64,000 bases of DNA from Cololabis saira (Eukaryota; Chordata; Actinopteri; Beloniformes; Belonidae), in contig NC_084596.1 in the NCBI RefSeq assembly GCF_033807715.1, positions 28,036,879-28,100,878 of the forward strand. Reading direction: 5' to 3'. The translations under genes were made by a program, and so were the position numbers. Under the pieces are notes generated by a model that was not told the DNA's origin, ran no database searches, and saw only the letters and a program-made list of their open reading frames with translations. Every line of letters starts with the position of its first letter. Position 1 is the first letter of the stretch. Shown one piece after another: positions 47,301-62,141 of the stretch.

Positions 47301-50300
47301 CTCATGTAAAACAATCATATGAGTTGAATTTGAAGAAGTACTTAGCATCTTATATAGTTGTTTATGATTGAGATGTCCAACACCTCCTTCTGTCTGGAGT
47401 GCACTTTGAAGGATGTTAACATGATAGTAATAATAATGGTACATAATATGAATAATTATGTCATATGAGGGGATTTTTTTAGTTTTCCATGATGAAAATA
47501 AAGCCACCTACACTACTTTATTTACTCTTTTACCTCCTTTTAAATCTCTGTTTAATGCATGAGTACACAGGTCTCGGATATGTTATCCCTCTCAGAGTAT
47601 TTTACATTAACATATGTGCACTGAGATTCTTTGGACAGAAGCATTCTTTAGCAGACAAATCATACTACAACTAAACCTCCCGTTGCCCCACCTGTATTTC
47701 CACCTCTGCATAGAATATCAAGATACTTTTTAACAGTAAGCATCAGCATGACAGAGTGCATGTTGTGCACAATGTGACTGCATCAAATTTACAAGAAAGA
47801 CTTATTGAGGCTTTTGTTGCCTTGAGTCTGCAAGTATGCAGAGGGTAGGGTGCCTTGAAATGATGTATGCAACTTTCTTCAGTTACCTTTCAGGATCACA
47901 TGTACGTACACAGTGCATGTGTGTTAGCCTGTATGTGCGTGTGTCTGTGCAAAGAACCGTATGCTGTTCAAAAGGGTTAAGGGCTCCGTTGCTCCAGCAC
48001 ATCTGGGCTTTATATCAGGCCTTTAATTAATCCTGAGTGAAGGCCAGGCAGTGACAGGCTGACTGGACAGGCTCCAGTCCAGGACAGGACCTGATTTATT
48101 ACAAGTGAGCTCCAACCAGCATTGATTTATTTCAGACTGAGGAAATGAGAGAGGTGTGGGGGTGTGTTCAAGTGGACTGGGAGGTGGGTGTTTAAACTGA
48201 GACAAGAGAGACGCGAAGTTTTAGACTGAATGAGAAAGGTGACTAGTGCACTGATAGGCCGGGAGAGAAGACAGGGGAGGTGGTGTTGTTGCACATTGTT
48301 TTGAAGGCAGGCTTCTACAGGGCGTTTTTTTTTTTAAATGTTACTATCATTATTATTTTTGGTAAGAAAACAAGCACTCAAGTTGGGTAAGACAGAGTGA
48401 GAGAGATGATGATGAATGCAATGGAGGAAGAGGGAGAGATTATGGAGGCTGAAAACCGTTCTCGATCAGATGGGTTATATTCCCTCCCAGGCATGTGCTG
48501 TCAGTCAGAGCAACTCCTCTCGCCTTATCTCTCTACATTGGGGGACCGTAAATCCTCCTCTGCTCATTTGACTTAATCATGACAGTCATCTGAACTCAGC
48601 AAAACACAGGAAAGTATATTACTCCTCCTGCTCACTCCCCCCTAGCCCTCTTCGCTAGGCAGCAGGAGGAGGATGTAGAAAGGATGTTCATTTTATTATC
48701 TAACACATGCATCAGTTGGCCACAAATGAGCGCCATTGTTGTGGAATTCGATAGCCATGTGTTTTTGTTTATGTCTGGGGTTATGTATGAGTAAGGTTAA
48801 ATCACTTAATGTTTTCCAATATTTTCAGTGTGGCTGAGTTTTTATGAGCTCCTCTTCATATGTGCATCAGCATGTTTCCTTCTGATAAGAACTTTATACG
48901 TAATAACTGAGAAAATTAACATTTAACCTAGACTAGACTCAATTGTCATCTGGATTTTCTTTTTTCTTCTTTTACTTCTGTTGTTAATTTGTGAAAACAA
49001 ATGGGCATTTAAAATAGTACTATCAAAATCTAATGGAGAGTTCACAGGAGGTTCATAGTGATTCTAGTTTCTAAAAGCTCAAAGCCATTCAGGACAATGT
49101 TTTAAAACGTTCTTACGCTCCTTCGTGTCATTTATGCTCCTCTGCATTCAACTGGGGACAGGCTTTAAAATCCAGAAGTCTGCTGTGATTAATGGGTCTT
49201 TTTAGCACTATCGTCTAGACGTGAATTCCCAAACTACCATGAGGCATAAGGACACATCTTTGTTTTTACAGGGCAGCTGGCCACCACCTCCTCACAGCAA
49301 CAGTCAAACTTTTGGACTTAAAGAGCAGTTGCCACCCATAAGCGTAACATACTTCAGACCTAAATGTGGCCAAAATCAATCCAGATTGCCACATTTATGC
49401 TGATGCATTTACCCTCTGGTGCACATACGTACCGAAGTGCTTTTGAACAATGATACAATTCAACAAAAGTAAGCAAACTCCATCCTCCACGGTCTGGCCA
49501 TGTTTATACCTGGTATTGGCATACATGTATGTCAATAGGTGATCTAAAAAGCAGTGGAAAGTGGTGTACATTTTAGTTTGTATCTGTGACATATAGACAG
49601 AATGATATAAATAAATCCACTATGATATCACCTGGTAGTTTGTGAATAGCCACTCTGAAACCGTAAGCATTTTGGTATCACCAACTTGTTCTCTGTAGAC
49701 TCAGAAATGACCATACTTGGACAAGAAATTGGAGCTATTTCTATTTCATGAAATAAATTGACTAATTTCTAATATCAGTCTATAAGTAGCCTGGCTAAGT
49801 CATTTCCTCATTGGTACAAGGAATTAGCCTGCTATTTTTTATTTCCAGGGAACAGCACTAATGAGACATACCGGTACTCAATTGGCATAGAAGAACCTAA
49901 AGAGCCCCAGAAAGAAGTAATTTGCAGTCAATAAACACAACAACAGGAGTGGCAGAGGGAAACTGCTGATCATATAATATTTGTGCAATGTGATTTGGAA
50001 GTGGGCAAATCCTTTATGAATTCAGCATGGATCCGCCATCCGCTCCATCTCCTACATCCAGCCAGCTCTTCTCATATTGGTGAAGCCAGCTAGGCCGACC
50101 AAACACGGTGGGCTGTCACGTTACGTAGCACTCGATAACTCCTCCTGAGTCGTGTTCCCTCCCGTTAACTCGATTTCAGGCACCGGAGAGGCAATAACAC
50201 GCCTTGCATTTACGCTGCACAGCGCACGTTAAACATGCATTCATCTTCCATTGGAGCCATTGGGGATGTGCCACGGATAAACCCTGGCACCCATCAGCTG

Positions 50301-53300
50301 CACTGGAATTTAAGACACCTCCAAATCAGCTTTACATATGGCAAAGGGTTACTTTGTTAATCTTTTAAACCCATCAAATGACCATGCACTTACCTGCTCT
50401 ATTTGCAATAAGACATGTAGTCAAAGTCCTCCGAGATAAGTTTCACCCCTCAACAAAATTACCTTTTTCTGCAAAATAACGGTTGTAAACCTTTTTCTTT
50501 TTTACTTTTCTTATTCTTACACTTTATGTGCAATGTTTCTTACACCAGCTTCTTTTACTGCTCCATTTGTTGCCAAACTGAGACCACAGTGAGCGGTGTT
50601 ACAGAGTGATGTATTCCAGTTGCCCAAAATCCTTGGCTAGCCTCACTTGAAGCAGTGAGCTGATCCCTGCTTCTGCAAAGAAGAAACTCTGTGCATTTGA
50701 AGCTGAACAGTAAAACTATTGGTTGGATATGAATCCCAAATCAATGGTTTCTTTTTAGTAACAGAGGGAGAAAAGTTGAATATGTAAACTGTAATACAAT
50801 CAATGATATGGTAGATTGCTATAATACGTTTTAGCTGTAACCTACATTATTTTTTTGATGTGTCTGTACATAGTCTGATGCTATAGTGCTGCATGAATCC
50901 AATTTCACAACCTTATCTCCATCTGTGACCACATATCTCAGAATCAGAACTCACCTATTACTCACTAGTACTATCTGTACTGATGACCCACAACTTAATC
51001 CTGCATTAAAATAGAGCAAATTTGCATGAGGTCACATGTGTAAATCACATATAGCTTAATAAATGTCACTGACATGTCCCATTCTAAGGCTGAAATCCTA
51101 AAACTGCGTCAAAGTAAGGAATCACCAGGTCGATTCAAAAATTTCTAAAGCAATCTGCAATACAACACAAAACAAACAATCCAGATAATCAGGAGCTTTT
51201 AATCTGCCGTCAAGGGTATGAACCCATTACCCATTCCATTAAATTATTTTAAATATATTGTTTTGGCTTAGATACAAAAATAAAAAAAGTGAACTCTTAT
51301 GAGTGCTATAAGGCATTTACTCTTGCTTTGGTTTGTTCCTGCTGCTGCTTCTCCTCTCATGCTTAGACTGCAGTCTTTTTTTCTACCCATGTGACATCTG
51401 TAAACTACTATTTTTCCAAAAAGGGAATTCATGTGAATATAAACCTATCGGTGCTGATGCTGCAATTATCAGTTATGATTTAAACTTTAAGGCATACACT
51501 TTTTCTTCCCACCAGACATTAGAATATCTCAAGTCAACTTCTGCACTTAAGTTCACTGGTGATAACGTTTTATATGAGCAGGATTATCTTATCTTATTTA
51601 TTTATTTAATTATTTCGTGAGTAAAATTGAATCCTTTCTTGGAAAAACTCCCAAGCTGTTTAATGCATGAAAGCCAGTTGGCCAGAGGCAAGTTGGAGAA
51701 TGAACTAGGTATTCATGGGAAACAGGAAATACCCTCAGTGCAGAGAACAGATATATCACTGCCAACATCTTTTAGTTTCTGCAGCAACACCACAGTAAGG
51801 TTATATAAAATTATTACTAGCTAAAGATATCATCTTCAGCAGCAGAATCAAAGTAAGTGGCGAGTCAAGTGAAAGAAACAAGTACAACCCAGTGGCCACA
51901 ACCTGAATTGCTGCATTAGAAATCTTGTCTACTCGCCAACAGGGTTCATAATGTCCTGAATCTTCCCGCCAGCACTTCACAGTCGCCAGAGGGAAAAGGG
52001 AGCAACAGAGTTTTAAGCTCTTGCCAAGACTGGAATGAGTCTGGGCTGTTTGTAAGGTCGGGACTGGGGCGTTTGAGTACCGCAGGCTCATATCTCCCTC
52101 CCTATCCCCTTCCTTCACATAGAGCCAGAGTCGGCCACTTTCAGTGCACCCATGGGGAATGGGGAATTCACCCAGCCACCCCCTAGGTACATATTTTTAA
52201 GCAAGACCTCTTTTCATAGTCATATAATGTCTAATATTGCATGGAATGTGCTTTTTATAAATAGAGAATGCTAAAAAAAAGAAGAAAGAAAAAGAGGGAG
52301 GTCTTTTTGAAGTTACTTTATTTTCTTGTTTAGTTTGGGGCAATTTGAAACTTTAAAAACAGAAGAATTAGGAATATTGTCAGCAAGCTAAAGAAAAAAG
52401 GCTTTCAGAGATTAGTTTAAAAAAAAATCTACGTCTTGACAACATAGCTGTGTTAGAAGAAATATTCAAAGGTAATTTACACTTCCATACCTAAATTCAT
52501 TAAATTCATAAAAATCTTGTTTTTTTCACCCAAATCTCTGTTCTCTTAAATAGCGGTTGTCGAGTCCTGATACTGCTCTAACTGAATAAAAATTACCATG
52601 TTGAGATTATGAGTTGTTGAGAAATTTACAGTACCTTACCTTTTTGTACTTTCTACTTGAAGAAAAAAATATTGAGTGCAACAGACGGACGAAGTGGCCC
52701 ATATGAGTCAGGACCTTTTAAGGACATTTAAAGGCAGTGTGACACCTGTGACACACTGGGTCCTCTGGGTTACTACAACACCGTTTGGTTCCTCAGGCCA
52801 CAAATATTAGGCCACTTTTATGCATCAGTTGACGTTACAAGTCTCAGTTGCATAGGGGACAATGAATGGTATCCAAGTAGAAATGACCAAAAATCCTGTG
52901 TGAATAAAGAGTTCCATAAGAGAAGCTTGCTTTGTAGAATGGGTCAGTGTGATTCATTAAAGCAGAACAGACAAAATATGTGTTTTTCTGTTGTGGGGAT
53001 CCAAACTACCTGAATCAAAAGAAGGTCATTTGTTATTTTAATATTCTTTAAATGTTTTTCTATTACAACAGTTGGCCAGACTGGCTCTACACTGCCATCT
53101 TAAATTAAAGCTGCATTATTATTTCTATGTGAGAATTCTAAATTGTGACTTTGGAATTCTTTGGGTTCTTTAGCGCCACATTTTAATGCAGGAACTCCAC
53201 TCTAGTTGTGTTGCAGTTCATTTATCTTATATTGGTCAATTATTCCACCCTCATCTCCGTTGAAGAAATGTTTGCAAATGTGATCCTCCCTATGTGAATG

Positions 53301-55424
53301 GTTAGCATGAACATCCAGTGCTACAAAGATTATACCTGGCTCTGTGCATCACGACATCCCGGGTAGACTTAAATTAACTGAAATACTTTACAGCTCTGGC
53401 TCATTGTGTGCCTTTACCATGGATGTAGGCCATATATGAATATGTTTCTTTACCTGGCCATGTCGGTAATTAATTTACCAAGTTTGACCGTGAGGTTGCT
53501 GTTTTTGGACTAAATGAGCATATAAAGACATTTTTTGATGGCCTGACATTATGCACATTGGCACAAGGGTGTAGAAAAACATTGGGAAAGTATTCAGAGC
53601 AGCACAGAGACCTTTTTGCTCAGATGAATATAATATATATACATTAAAGAGCTTTAATGATAGCTTTAGCTAACTAGACTATACTTACTACTAGATCCTG
53701 ACAGTACTAGTATCCATAATTATTCATAGTAATTAGGTAACAGCCTGTACAAATACATGGTTTGCTCCTTACAATATTACCAAGATCATATTTCTGTTTA
53801 GTTCTTTTTTACATGCTTGAGAAATCGTGTAAATCACATTTAAAAAAACATATACAACTCATTCTACAACTAAAACTTGAATTCAGTAAGTGCACTGGAG
53901 AATACTCAGACCTCATTGGTGGTGTAAACATGTCTCTACTTATCCAGATTAACTCTGTGGATCAGGTTACCTTCACTTCTCTGACATCCTTCAACAGTGG
54001 GGTTATGGAGACCAACCCCAAAGCAACTAGTGGCCCTATAATATTTTCTCTTAATTAGATGTGTTTTAGGTCATTACAAACTATTTCATTCTGTGCTCAT
54101 GTTACAGCAGTTAAGCATTTTCTTGTGTATGTTACAGTGAAGCGCATTTGGCCCGCTTGCTCGATGTCTATTGAAGCCCAAGGCCACTAGCAGCGAGACC
54201 TGTCGATCAGTGGCAATTATTAGAGGAGACCACCGGTGAACCAGGGCCATTTTGTGGGCCTAATAGCAACATGAATGCGAGAGCTGAGGGACAGGAAGTG
54301 CAGCCAGACAGGCCAGTGCTGAGAAAAGCACTTTTTAGAGGCCTCCTTGGAAAAAAACAATGACAAGGCCAATTTCAGCTCAAAGCCTGCATGGCTTACT
54401 TCCAGATGACAACAGATCACATGATGCTCTTGGCCAGTAACTAAAATCACGTTAGGGGAAATGCTGGAAAAGCTTTAAAAAAATCTAATTCTGTGAAAGC
54501 ATCCACATTTAAGTATTGTCTTGAGGAGTTTACCTGTAATCCAGGCTCTTGGTTGGAACCAAAGCTGGTGGACGGTGAGACCCCATGTGTTTAACTGCCC
54601 ACCAACATGGGAGGCTTTAACTTTACAGCCCAGGGTTTATTGTGCAACAGCTTAAACTCAGCTCAGGTTACGGTCAAGACTTTTTGACGCTCGTGCTCTT
54701 ATGTTTAGTTTAGTTTGTTTTTTTTGGGCCCAACAAACCAATATTACAGTAATTTTAAAGAAATGGACATTGAATATTTAACCTGAATCTATCAGTAAAC
54801 AAGTGAAGTAGTGAAGACATGTTTTGACAGCTTAAAAAGGTGACACAGACATACCAATGTTATGACACTACTGCCAACCCAGCATTTTTTTAAATCTAGA
54901 GATAATGTAAAATGATATATTTCAGTGGAAAGTCCTTCCCATATATAAGATATATGAATTGCACGGTTTTGCACCTTGAATAAAATTGAAGGTAACATTT
55001 GTCAAATTTATAATGTCTAAAAATGCCAACCTACACCAGCCCATAAATCTGAATATGTTGTCATTTTTTGCTTAACAGAATACATGTATGTGAAAACACA
55101 GAAAGCCAGCACATTCATTTATGACTCTAGCGTCAGACTTGTGTGAGACCTAGAATAACTCCTTATCTGGTTAAACGGAGCAATGGAAGAGACAGATTTA
55201 TGGCTAAGCATTAACGCAGTCCTGAAAAATGAGTGTTTTTGTCACCTTATGAAATTATGCAGACGGGAACAAGGAGCAAAATGATAACCTCGACAATTTA
55301 GGGAGTCACAGTTTAGGAATTCCCAAACTATGATTTTGAACAAAGCTCAATTCATTTTTTTTTAATATAAATTACAAAGGAACATGTTGTGCATATATTA
55401 ATTAATTGTACATATCAAATATTA
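44385..55424. other. Eleven-kilobase stretch, nothing recognised
   Basis: No gene, SINE, LINE or DNA element recognised. Open frames are short (98-110 codons at most) and without family resemblance. The frame at 51333-51620 begins with a leucine-rich, signal-like run but has no supporting motifs. Unique-looking, less AT-rich patches at about 48470-48620 and 50030-50340 are candidates for conserved non-coding elements, which cannot be judged here. Confidence 0.45.
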
Positions 55425-55606
<182 letters not shown>

Positions 55607-55904
55607 AAATGTAAGTAAAAGCAATACTCTTTGACTCTTTAGATATTTTTGCTTTATTCCCCGGAACATTCAGTGAAGCGAACTATCACTGTCTAGAAAA
55701 AAAGTTGAATGTTTTTAGCCCTGCTGAATTCTGGGAATTTTAAAGTTGTTGTCTGAGGGTCTCAGCAGTTCTGAACTCCCTCTTGGCAGAACTTCATAAG
55801 AGGACTCATGCAGCTCAAATATTTCGGTCTCAAATGATCTAGAAAAACATATACCCACTGGGTGGTTAAAAGTGGGCGTGTAGACTGTGTGTGCACTTTG
55901 AAGG

Positions 55905-55970
<66 letters not shown>

Positions 55971-55978
55971 GTGTGTGT
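55905..55978. repeat. (GT)n microsatellite, about 37 units
   Basis: GT tract with one C interruption near 55966. Confidence 0.97.
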
Positions 55979-58324
55979 TTAAGAGCTGTTCAGTGTAAGA
56001 CTTTATTTGTCTGTAACTTGTGGTGGTCTCAGAGAGTCTCAGATCCTTCTGGTTTCAGATTTTCTTCCAAAAGGATTTATCTCTTACCCTGTGATTATTT
56101 TCTTGATTAAATTAACCCAAACAAGCTCCTTTGCTGCAGGAGAAAATGAATATATTTCAGAAGGAGTGAAAGCAGTCATCTTACACATCATCTGTTTCTG
56201 AGGCCACTTCTGAGAGAAAATCCCAAAATCTTCTGAACACACTGTCTAATATCCATGATCCTTATCCAAAATTGCAACACATATTTATTACGTCTCAATT
56301 TTCATCACCATTTTGGCGTATTGTGAAAAAAAAATACATTGGAATTCGAGTTTATCAACAGAAAACATGAAAAGTTACACAAACGGCTTTGTTGAGTGGC
56401 TAGTAAATCAGAGGCTTTATTACTGTTAGCCTGAGGGACCACCCTGGTTTTCAAGCTTTTAAAGCATACCCACAGGCCAGAAAACAACCAAACCACCCAA
56501 CTGCTGAGGTGCAGGCTATGCAAATATGGGCCCAGAAAGTCCAGCACGGAGCAGGGTGAAATATGCCGGCTGGTATGATATACATGGAACACTGTAACCA
56601 AGTAAGTGTAATAATATGCAGGATGGTTTATGCTGACTGTGAGATGGAATTCCAAAGTCAGAATGGGCAATACCTCCAAAGGTGATAGACAATGAAAGAG
56701 GTAATATCCTGTGGGATATAAAAATCTAAATTCACGAACTGCTGCCGTCCAGCTGCAAATCGTGATGGTTGAGAAACTCCAGGAAAAAAGGCAGTGGATA
56801 CATGTTCAATCCCAAGCAATAAAACACCAAAGAAGGATTTTTTTCTGCTATTCTAAAGCAGATAAAAGTAAAGCTCTTTAATTATAATTTTTTTCATTAT
56901 TATTATCATTGTTGTAATTAATATCATTATAACATGTTGGAAGACATGCCATGTGATATGGAGAAATATCACAGGGTATGAGAGATAGAGAGAAAAAAAA
57001 AGGCTCAGCTTCACTGCACAGTCTGATAAAGTCAAACACAATTTCATTTCAGTTTCAGATGAACATATTTCCTCCCCTAATATAAACATATGCACTGAAA
57101 ACAAAACAGGATTGGTAAACAATATATATCATTGAAAAGTCATCATGTGGCAACACTTGTTTTGCCAATATGTATATTTTATATTTATAATATCGGTGCA
57201 GTGATTTGTGTCACTGTTCTTTTTGTCGGTGTTGGTTTTAATGTATGCCTCTGTTAATGGCCTCAATTTACATAATACTTAAATATACTTAAAAATCAAT
57301 AAATACATTTAAATATATAAATAATAACATTATATAGACTAAATCATTTTGTGATAATTGGAATATTTTCAGTAGCATATTTATTAGTAACACCAGGGGT
57401 GACACAGAGAGCTAATTAGGTTTTGGAAAAACCAAAAATAATAAAATAAAATAAATAATGAAAACTAAATATTGCACTCGCTCTGTGGTTACAGTTCCCA
57501 TGACAACTTGGCATTGGAATAAAAATACAGGTGAGCAGACCTGGGAGAGCTAAGAATTTAGGCTTTATTTATAGTAAATGTCTTTTGCTGTGATTGAATG
57601 TGCCAGCCTCAAGCTGACCACCTCCCATGTGAGAAACTGGTAAACAGGCAATGTGTGACAACTGAGATGAAGTCATTTCCCACTCCAGTGGCCTATGAAT
57701 TCTGGCAACTGTGTCGTATTGTACCTCCCCAGCATTTCTGGAGACAATGATGTCATAGCTGTTACTTCAGCCCCACAGGCTAAGTGGTGTAAAGTACCAG
57801 TGAGGCCACATGCAGGTGACTGTTAGCATCACTAGTGGCCCCAGTTGGGCTGTAATAATATCCTGGCTTTCATAACTATTTTCTCTCAAGACCTGAATTT
57901 TATTTCTTAAACTGAGACCACTATGTTCTTAAATTTAGAGTTGTGCTGTATGGAGTCATTTAATTAAACTGTCACAATTCTGCTAATTACATATCATGTT
58001 TAAATGTGAATTAAGCTACATCCACACTAGTGCACTTTCATTTGAAACTGTGCAACTTTTGTTACATTGGTACTTGACATCTACTTGACAATGAAAAAAA
58101 ATAGACATGTTTTAGAACCCAAATCAGTTTATAAATAAAGACATTAGGTGGATTGCTCTTAGTGGGGGTGCTGGGTTTCCCTTACTGTACTTTCTATTGA
58201 GTAGAGTGATTGATTAAATAGTTGCTGTAGCAGATATAAAATAAATCCACCTAATCACATAGCTGACCTGGGGACATAACACTGATCCGTAAAAGTGGCA
58301 TGGCAAGTACAAGTCACTGTAATT
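55979..58324. other. Non-coding, nothing recognised
   Basis: AT-rich stretch. The minus-strand frame 56305-56679 resembles no family I know. Confidence 0.5.
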
Positions 58325-58895
58325 TCATTTCCTGTCCACAGGGGTGCCACAAAGCTTGGTGCTTGGGCCCTTTCTCTTTGCGTTATACATCACCTCCCTG
58401 GGCCAGATTATCCACTCATATGGTTTCTCATATCACTGCTATGCAGATGATATGGAAGTCTACATATCATTCTTGCCAGATGATCTCTCCACAAGTTTCT
58501 CCAAGCTATCCACTCGGATGAAGGAATACCACCTTCAATGTAACTTTTCTAAGACTCAACTCCTTGTTATTCCTGCCCATCATTCGATTAACCGCCACAA
58601 CAGCATAAATATCACCTCTATACTGTTACTCCTATCAAGGTTACGGATCTGGATGCTATGACTGATGATCAGTTATTTTTCTCTGACCACACTATCTGTC
58701 TCCTTCTCATGCGTCTTTGCACTTTACAACATATAGAAAATCAGGCTTATCTCGCTGCCTTCCTAACCCCACATCTTAATGGTGCCTCAATCGTACGTAT
58801 TGCAATTTACAATTTTTACTGTAGTTTTATTGTTTTTGTTTGCTGTCAGTTGCTTTGGATAAAAGCATATGTAAAAGTAATGCAATGTAATTTAA
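58325..58895 (+). pseudogene. L2-like LINE remnant with reverse transcriptase YADD motif
   Basis: From about 58341 the plus strand reads (G)VPQSLVLGPFLFALYI, then HCYADDMEVYIS, the conserved reverse transcriptase palm motifs of L2/CR1-type non-LTR elements. The catalytic Y-A-D-D is at 58440-58451. It continues with CNFSKTQLLVIPA and, after a frameshift near 58610, MTDDQLFFSDH at 58658 onward. The later thumb and C-terminal part is deleted: the sequence jumps to the typical 3' tail TTGCTTTGGATAAAAGC (58850-58866), followed by AATGTAA words. The endonuclease and most of the polymerase are missing, so it is inactive. The normally conserved GS of 'PQGSVLGP' is reduced to one S. Confidence 0.85.
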
Positions 58896-59169
58896 TCTCC
58901 TTATAACTTTTTTATAGAAGTGGGTCTAATGCAGTTGTCAGTCTAGCAATTGGGCTCCCCAGCAGTAATTGCTATAATGAAGTCTGATTAAGCAAGCAAC
59001 ACCAGTCCATTAATTAAATTAATTAATTCAGCATTCATCATTTCTTGACTCGTTTATGTTTTGGTGCTCCTCAGTGTCCTTTGCCTTCATTTATTTTCTG
59101 TTCATAATAGAGAAATACAAAAAAAATGTTGATTTTCACATAAAGTGAAACATTTTTCTCGTAGCCTTG

Positions 59170-59309
59170 AATATGAATTGAGCACTTTCACTTTCCAAAG
59201 CTATTTGGACATCAGAGAATAATGTACGGTTTAGTATCTTGTGTGAAGGCTAAGTTGGGATTGAACCAGCAGCTTTTCAAACTACTCTACCATTCACCAC
59301 AGCCTCCAC
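59170..59309 (-). repeat. tRNA-derived SINE head remnant
   Basis: On the minus strand TGGTGAATGG...GAGTAGTTTGAAAAGCTGCTGGTTCAATCCCAAC has an A-box-like start and a clear B-box (GGTTCAATCCC). It is followed by CTTCACACAAGATACTAAAC and, near the other end, CTTTGGAAAGTGAAAGTGCT, words I associate with a fish SINE-like repeat. Diverged and without a visible TSD. Confidence 0.45.
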
Positions 59310-62013
59310 CTACAGCTGTATTTTGTTGATACTGTCATGCTTCAAATTGAAATAACTAAGACCCCAGCAGTGCTGATCTGGAATAATGCTGGGGAGTAAA
59401 AACCCCTCAAAGGACTATGAATTAGAAGCCTTACTTGCATATACAGTATGATGTTCAGCCAGAGCAAGACTTCTCTCCAGTATTTGCACAGGCTGGACTC
59501 CCCCTCAAATTCCCAAAGTGCGTTGAGTTATCATACTGGTCTGATCCAGGCTGTTATTGCCATTATTAACAATGGCTCCACTCTGCTTGAAGGGTGTAAA
59601 GTGCTTCTAATAAACGGTTTAGGGTTTCCTCATATCCCTGCTGCTTGCCAACCATCTTAGAGAACTCTATCAGACTTCTGACAGTAAACTGTATGGGCTC
59701 TTGTTGATGCAATAGCAATGGAGAAGGCAGAGGTGGGTGGAGGGGAACGAAAATTTCCCTTTAACCTATGCATGTATGTCAAAAGAGACCGATAGACTGA
59801 CTGACACAGAGTATAAATAACAGGCAAGCCACCACGTCTATGAGTGAAACAAGAGAGCTATCAGGCTTTTTTTTCACTCGTAGATGTGCTCTTGTGTGAG
59901 ACGACCCAGGTGATAATATTTCACAAGTTAAAGAAAAATGTCATACGTCTTTAAAACATCCACCTGTGAGAAGAACCAAACCCTCTACAGAGTGTCACTG
60001 ACCCCTCATCTAAACTGAGAGGAGATGCCACCGGAGCAGGGAGGTTGTTATTTACATGGCTGATCAGCAAATTCTTATCATCCCTATTTACTCAATCTGA
60101 ACTCCAGTTCAGTGTCAGACAAGCCCTCAAACTCCTTTAAACGCTTCCACTGTGACCAGCAGTGACACTTAAGGCTGGATTTAATTATTGAGGTTGGGTG
60201 CAGTCAAAGTGAGTGACAGTGGTGTACGATAACAACTGCATGAACAAGTGGAAATTTTATCCCCACACTCTGCTCTTCCCTAGCCGTCTCAGACATGTCA
60301 TATGGCATCATGCACTGCTGTTTGTGGTGTTTTTAGCTCACAAAGAATACGAAACTCAAATGTCTCTCCTGGTTAATCTCCTCAAAACATCAATTGGCAC
60401 TGACATGAAAAGTTTTAAATTTGATAAGTAATTTCAATTCACGAGACATAATAATTGTTCATGTTTATATTTTATAAGAGCACGTTCAAATTTACCATAG
60501 TCAGAGTTAGTAGTTAACAGTACAACATCATCACCTACTGTTTTTCTGTCCGTGAGGAACCCTTGGTCTCAAAATATCGATGCAGTTTTTTGCATCAGTC
60601 TTAAAAATACAACAGCACTCTATTTTGGTATATTTACATACCATTATTCAGAACTGTTAGATTGTGTACAGTCAGATCCTTTGACAAAGAACAATTAGAC
60701 TTGAGTCACATTAAGTCTAAATATTGCAAATAAAAACCTGTGATGGAAACAAAGAGAATTCGAACAAACTGTCAAACTCTAAAACTGTAAATCTGTAAAA
60801 AAATAACTTTTTGGCTACCATGAGATCATTTTTCAACATGTTAATAGTCCAGTTTAGTACCTACAAAAGTGTAATGGTGTAATGCGTAATAGTGTAATAG
60901 TGATTTACATTTGTATTTCGTTGTTGGTAATTTTGTTGTGTTCTACATGTATCTGTATACTTAAGTCATTGCTAGGGAGGGGCTGTAACGTGCAGGATGA
61001 GGGATTGACTTCAAGTGAGCAAGACGTCCAGCCATCCTCCGTATTCATATGTCACTGTCAACAAACCAGGCTGAGCAGTTCATCCAGTCAAAAATGATCT
61101 AATTCAAGTTCACATAGTGTTAGCATGTTATTGAAAGTTCTTGGGTTTCTCACTCACTGCAGAGAGTTATAGTAACAAAGAAACAAGTGGCTACAAGCTG
61201 TACAGTCTGATAAAGGGTTATAATATAATTTTTGGATTTCAATGCTGTTTGAAGTCTGATATTTTTTCAGTAAATACTGCCATATGCACTACACATTCAG
61301 AGGGTTTAGACTATTCTGTGATTTCTGGTGTTAGTTTTTGTCAAGTTAAGCCCTTCTTTTAAATAATGTTTTCTATAGCTTACACACTGTCAATGCTTTT
61401 TAAAGGTTTGCAAATAAAGAATAGTTTTTTGGGATTTGTTTTTACTCCTAACCTATTATTTAGCATTACAGTCAATACACAATTGCAATTTTTCAGCAAA
61501 GAAAAGACCAAATAAAAATACAAAGTTAATCAAAAATAATAATAATAATTTTGTTATTCTTGTACCCTGATCTCATTTATTAAACCCTGACTATGAAAAT
61601 AAGATTTTAATAATTAATGAAGTTTACTGTTACTCACACTATCTGTAACATGTCTTTACTCCTAACAACAGCATGCACAGAATAAACCAACATAATTATT
61701 AATAGTGAGAACATCGATACAAGATCACTGCCTGTTTGCTTTTATTGTTTTAATCATGTAAGATCCAATACAAATACATTTTGACTTACTCATTTAATCT
61801 GGGTAGAAGGATTTTCTGTCTTGCATCACAATTTGATGGATACAGCATTTTATATTAAATTTATAATTTCTTTTGAATGCATTTCTATTTTTCATTGTCT
61901 TTTATTATTTCTATGAAAGTATTTTTTCCCTCCCTGTTTGGTTTTTGTTGGAAAAAAGGATATTTGAACATTTTCAGCAATATATCTCCTATCTCAAACA
62001 AGTCTTTCCTTCA

Positions 62014-62018
<5 letters not shown>
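59310..62018. other. Non-coding, nothing recognised
   Basis: No recognised elements; AT content rises toward 61400-61900. Confidence 0.5.

Positions 62019-62045
<27 letters not shown>
62019..62045. repeat. (GT)n microsatellite, short
   Basis: About 13 GT units, close to the ATT/AAT tract. Confidence 0.95.
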
Positions 62046-62066
62046 ATACATACCAAACTTTTTTTT

Positions 62067-62106
62067 AATTATTATTATTATTATTAATAATAATAATAAT
62101 AATAAC

Positions 62107-62141
<35 letters not shown>
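62067..62141. repeat. (ATT)n/(AAT)n fold-back microsatellite
   Basis: A short (TTA)n run turns into a longer (TAA)n run, so the two halves are complementary and can pair. One AAC interruption is present. Confidence 0.93.

Noticed and set aside
51333..51620. 95-codon frame with a signal-peptide-like leucine run
   Set aside because: No family resemblance, no downstream exon or cysteine pattern; the leucine run is a chance product of a CTG/CTT-rich stretch.
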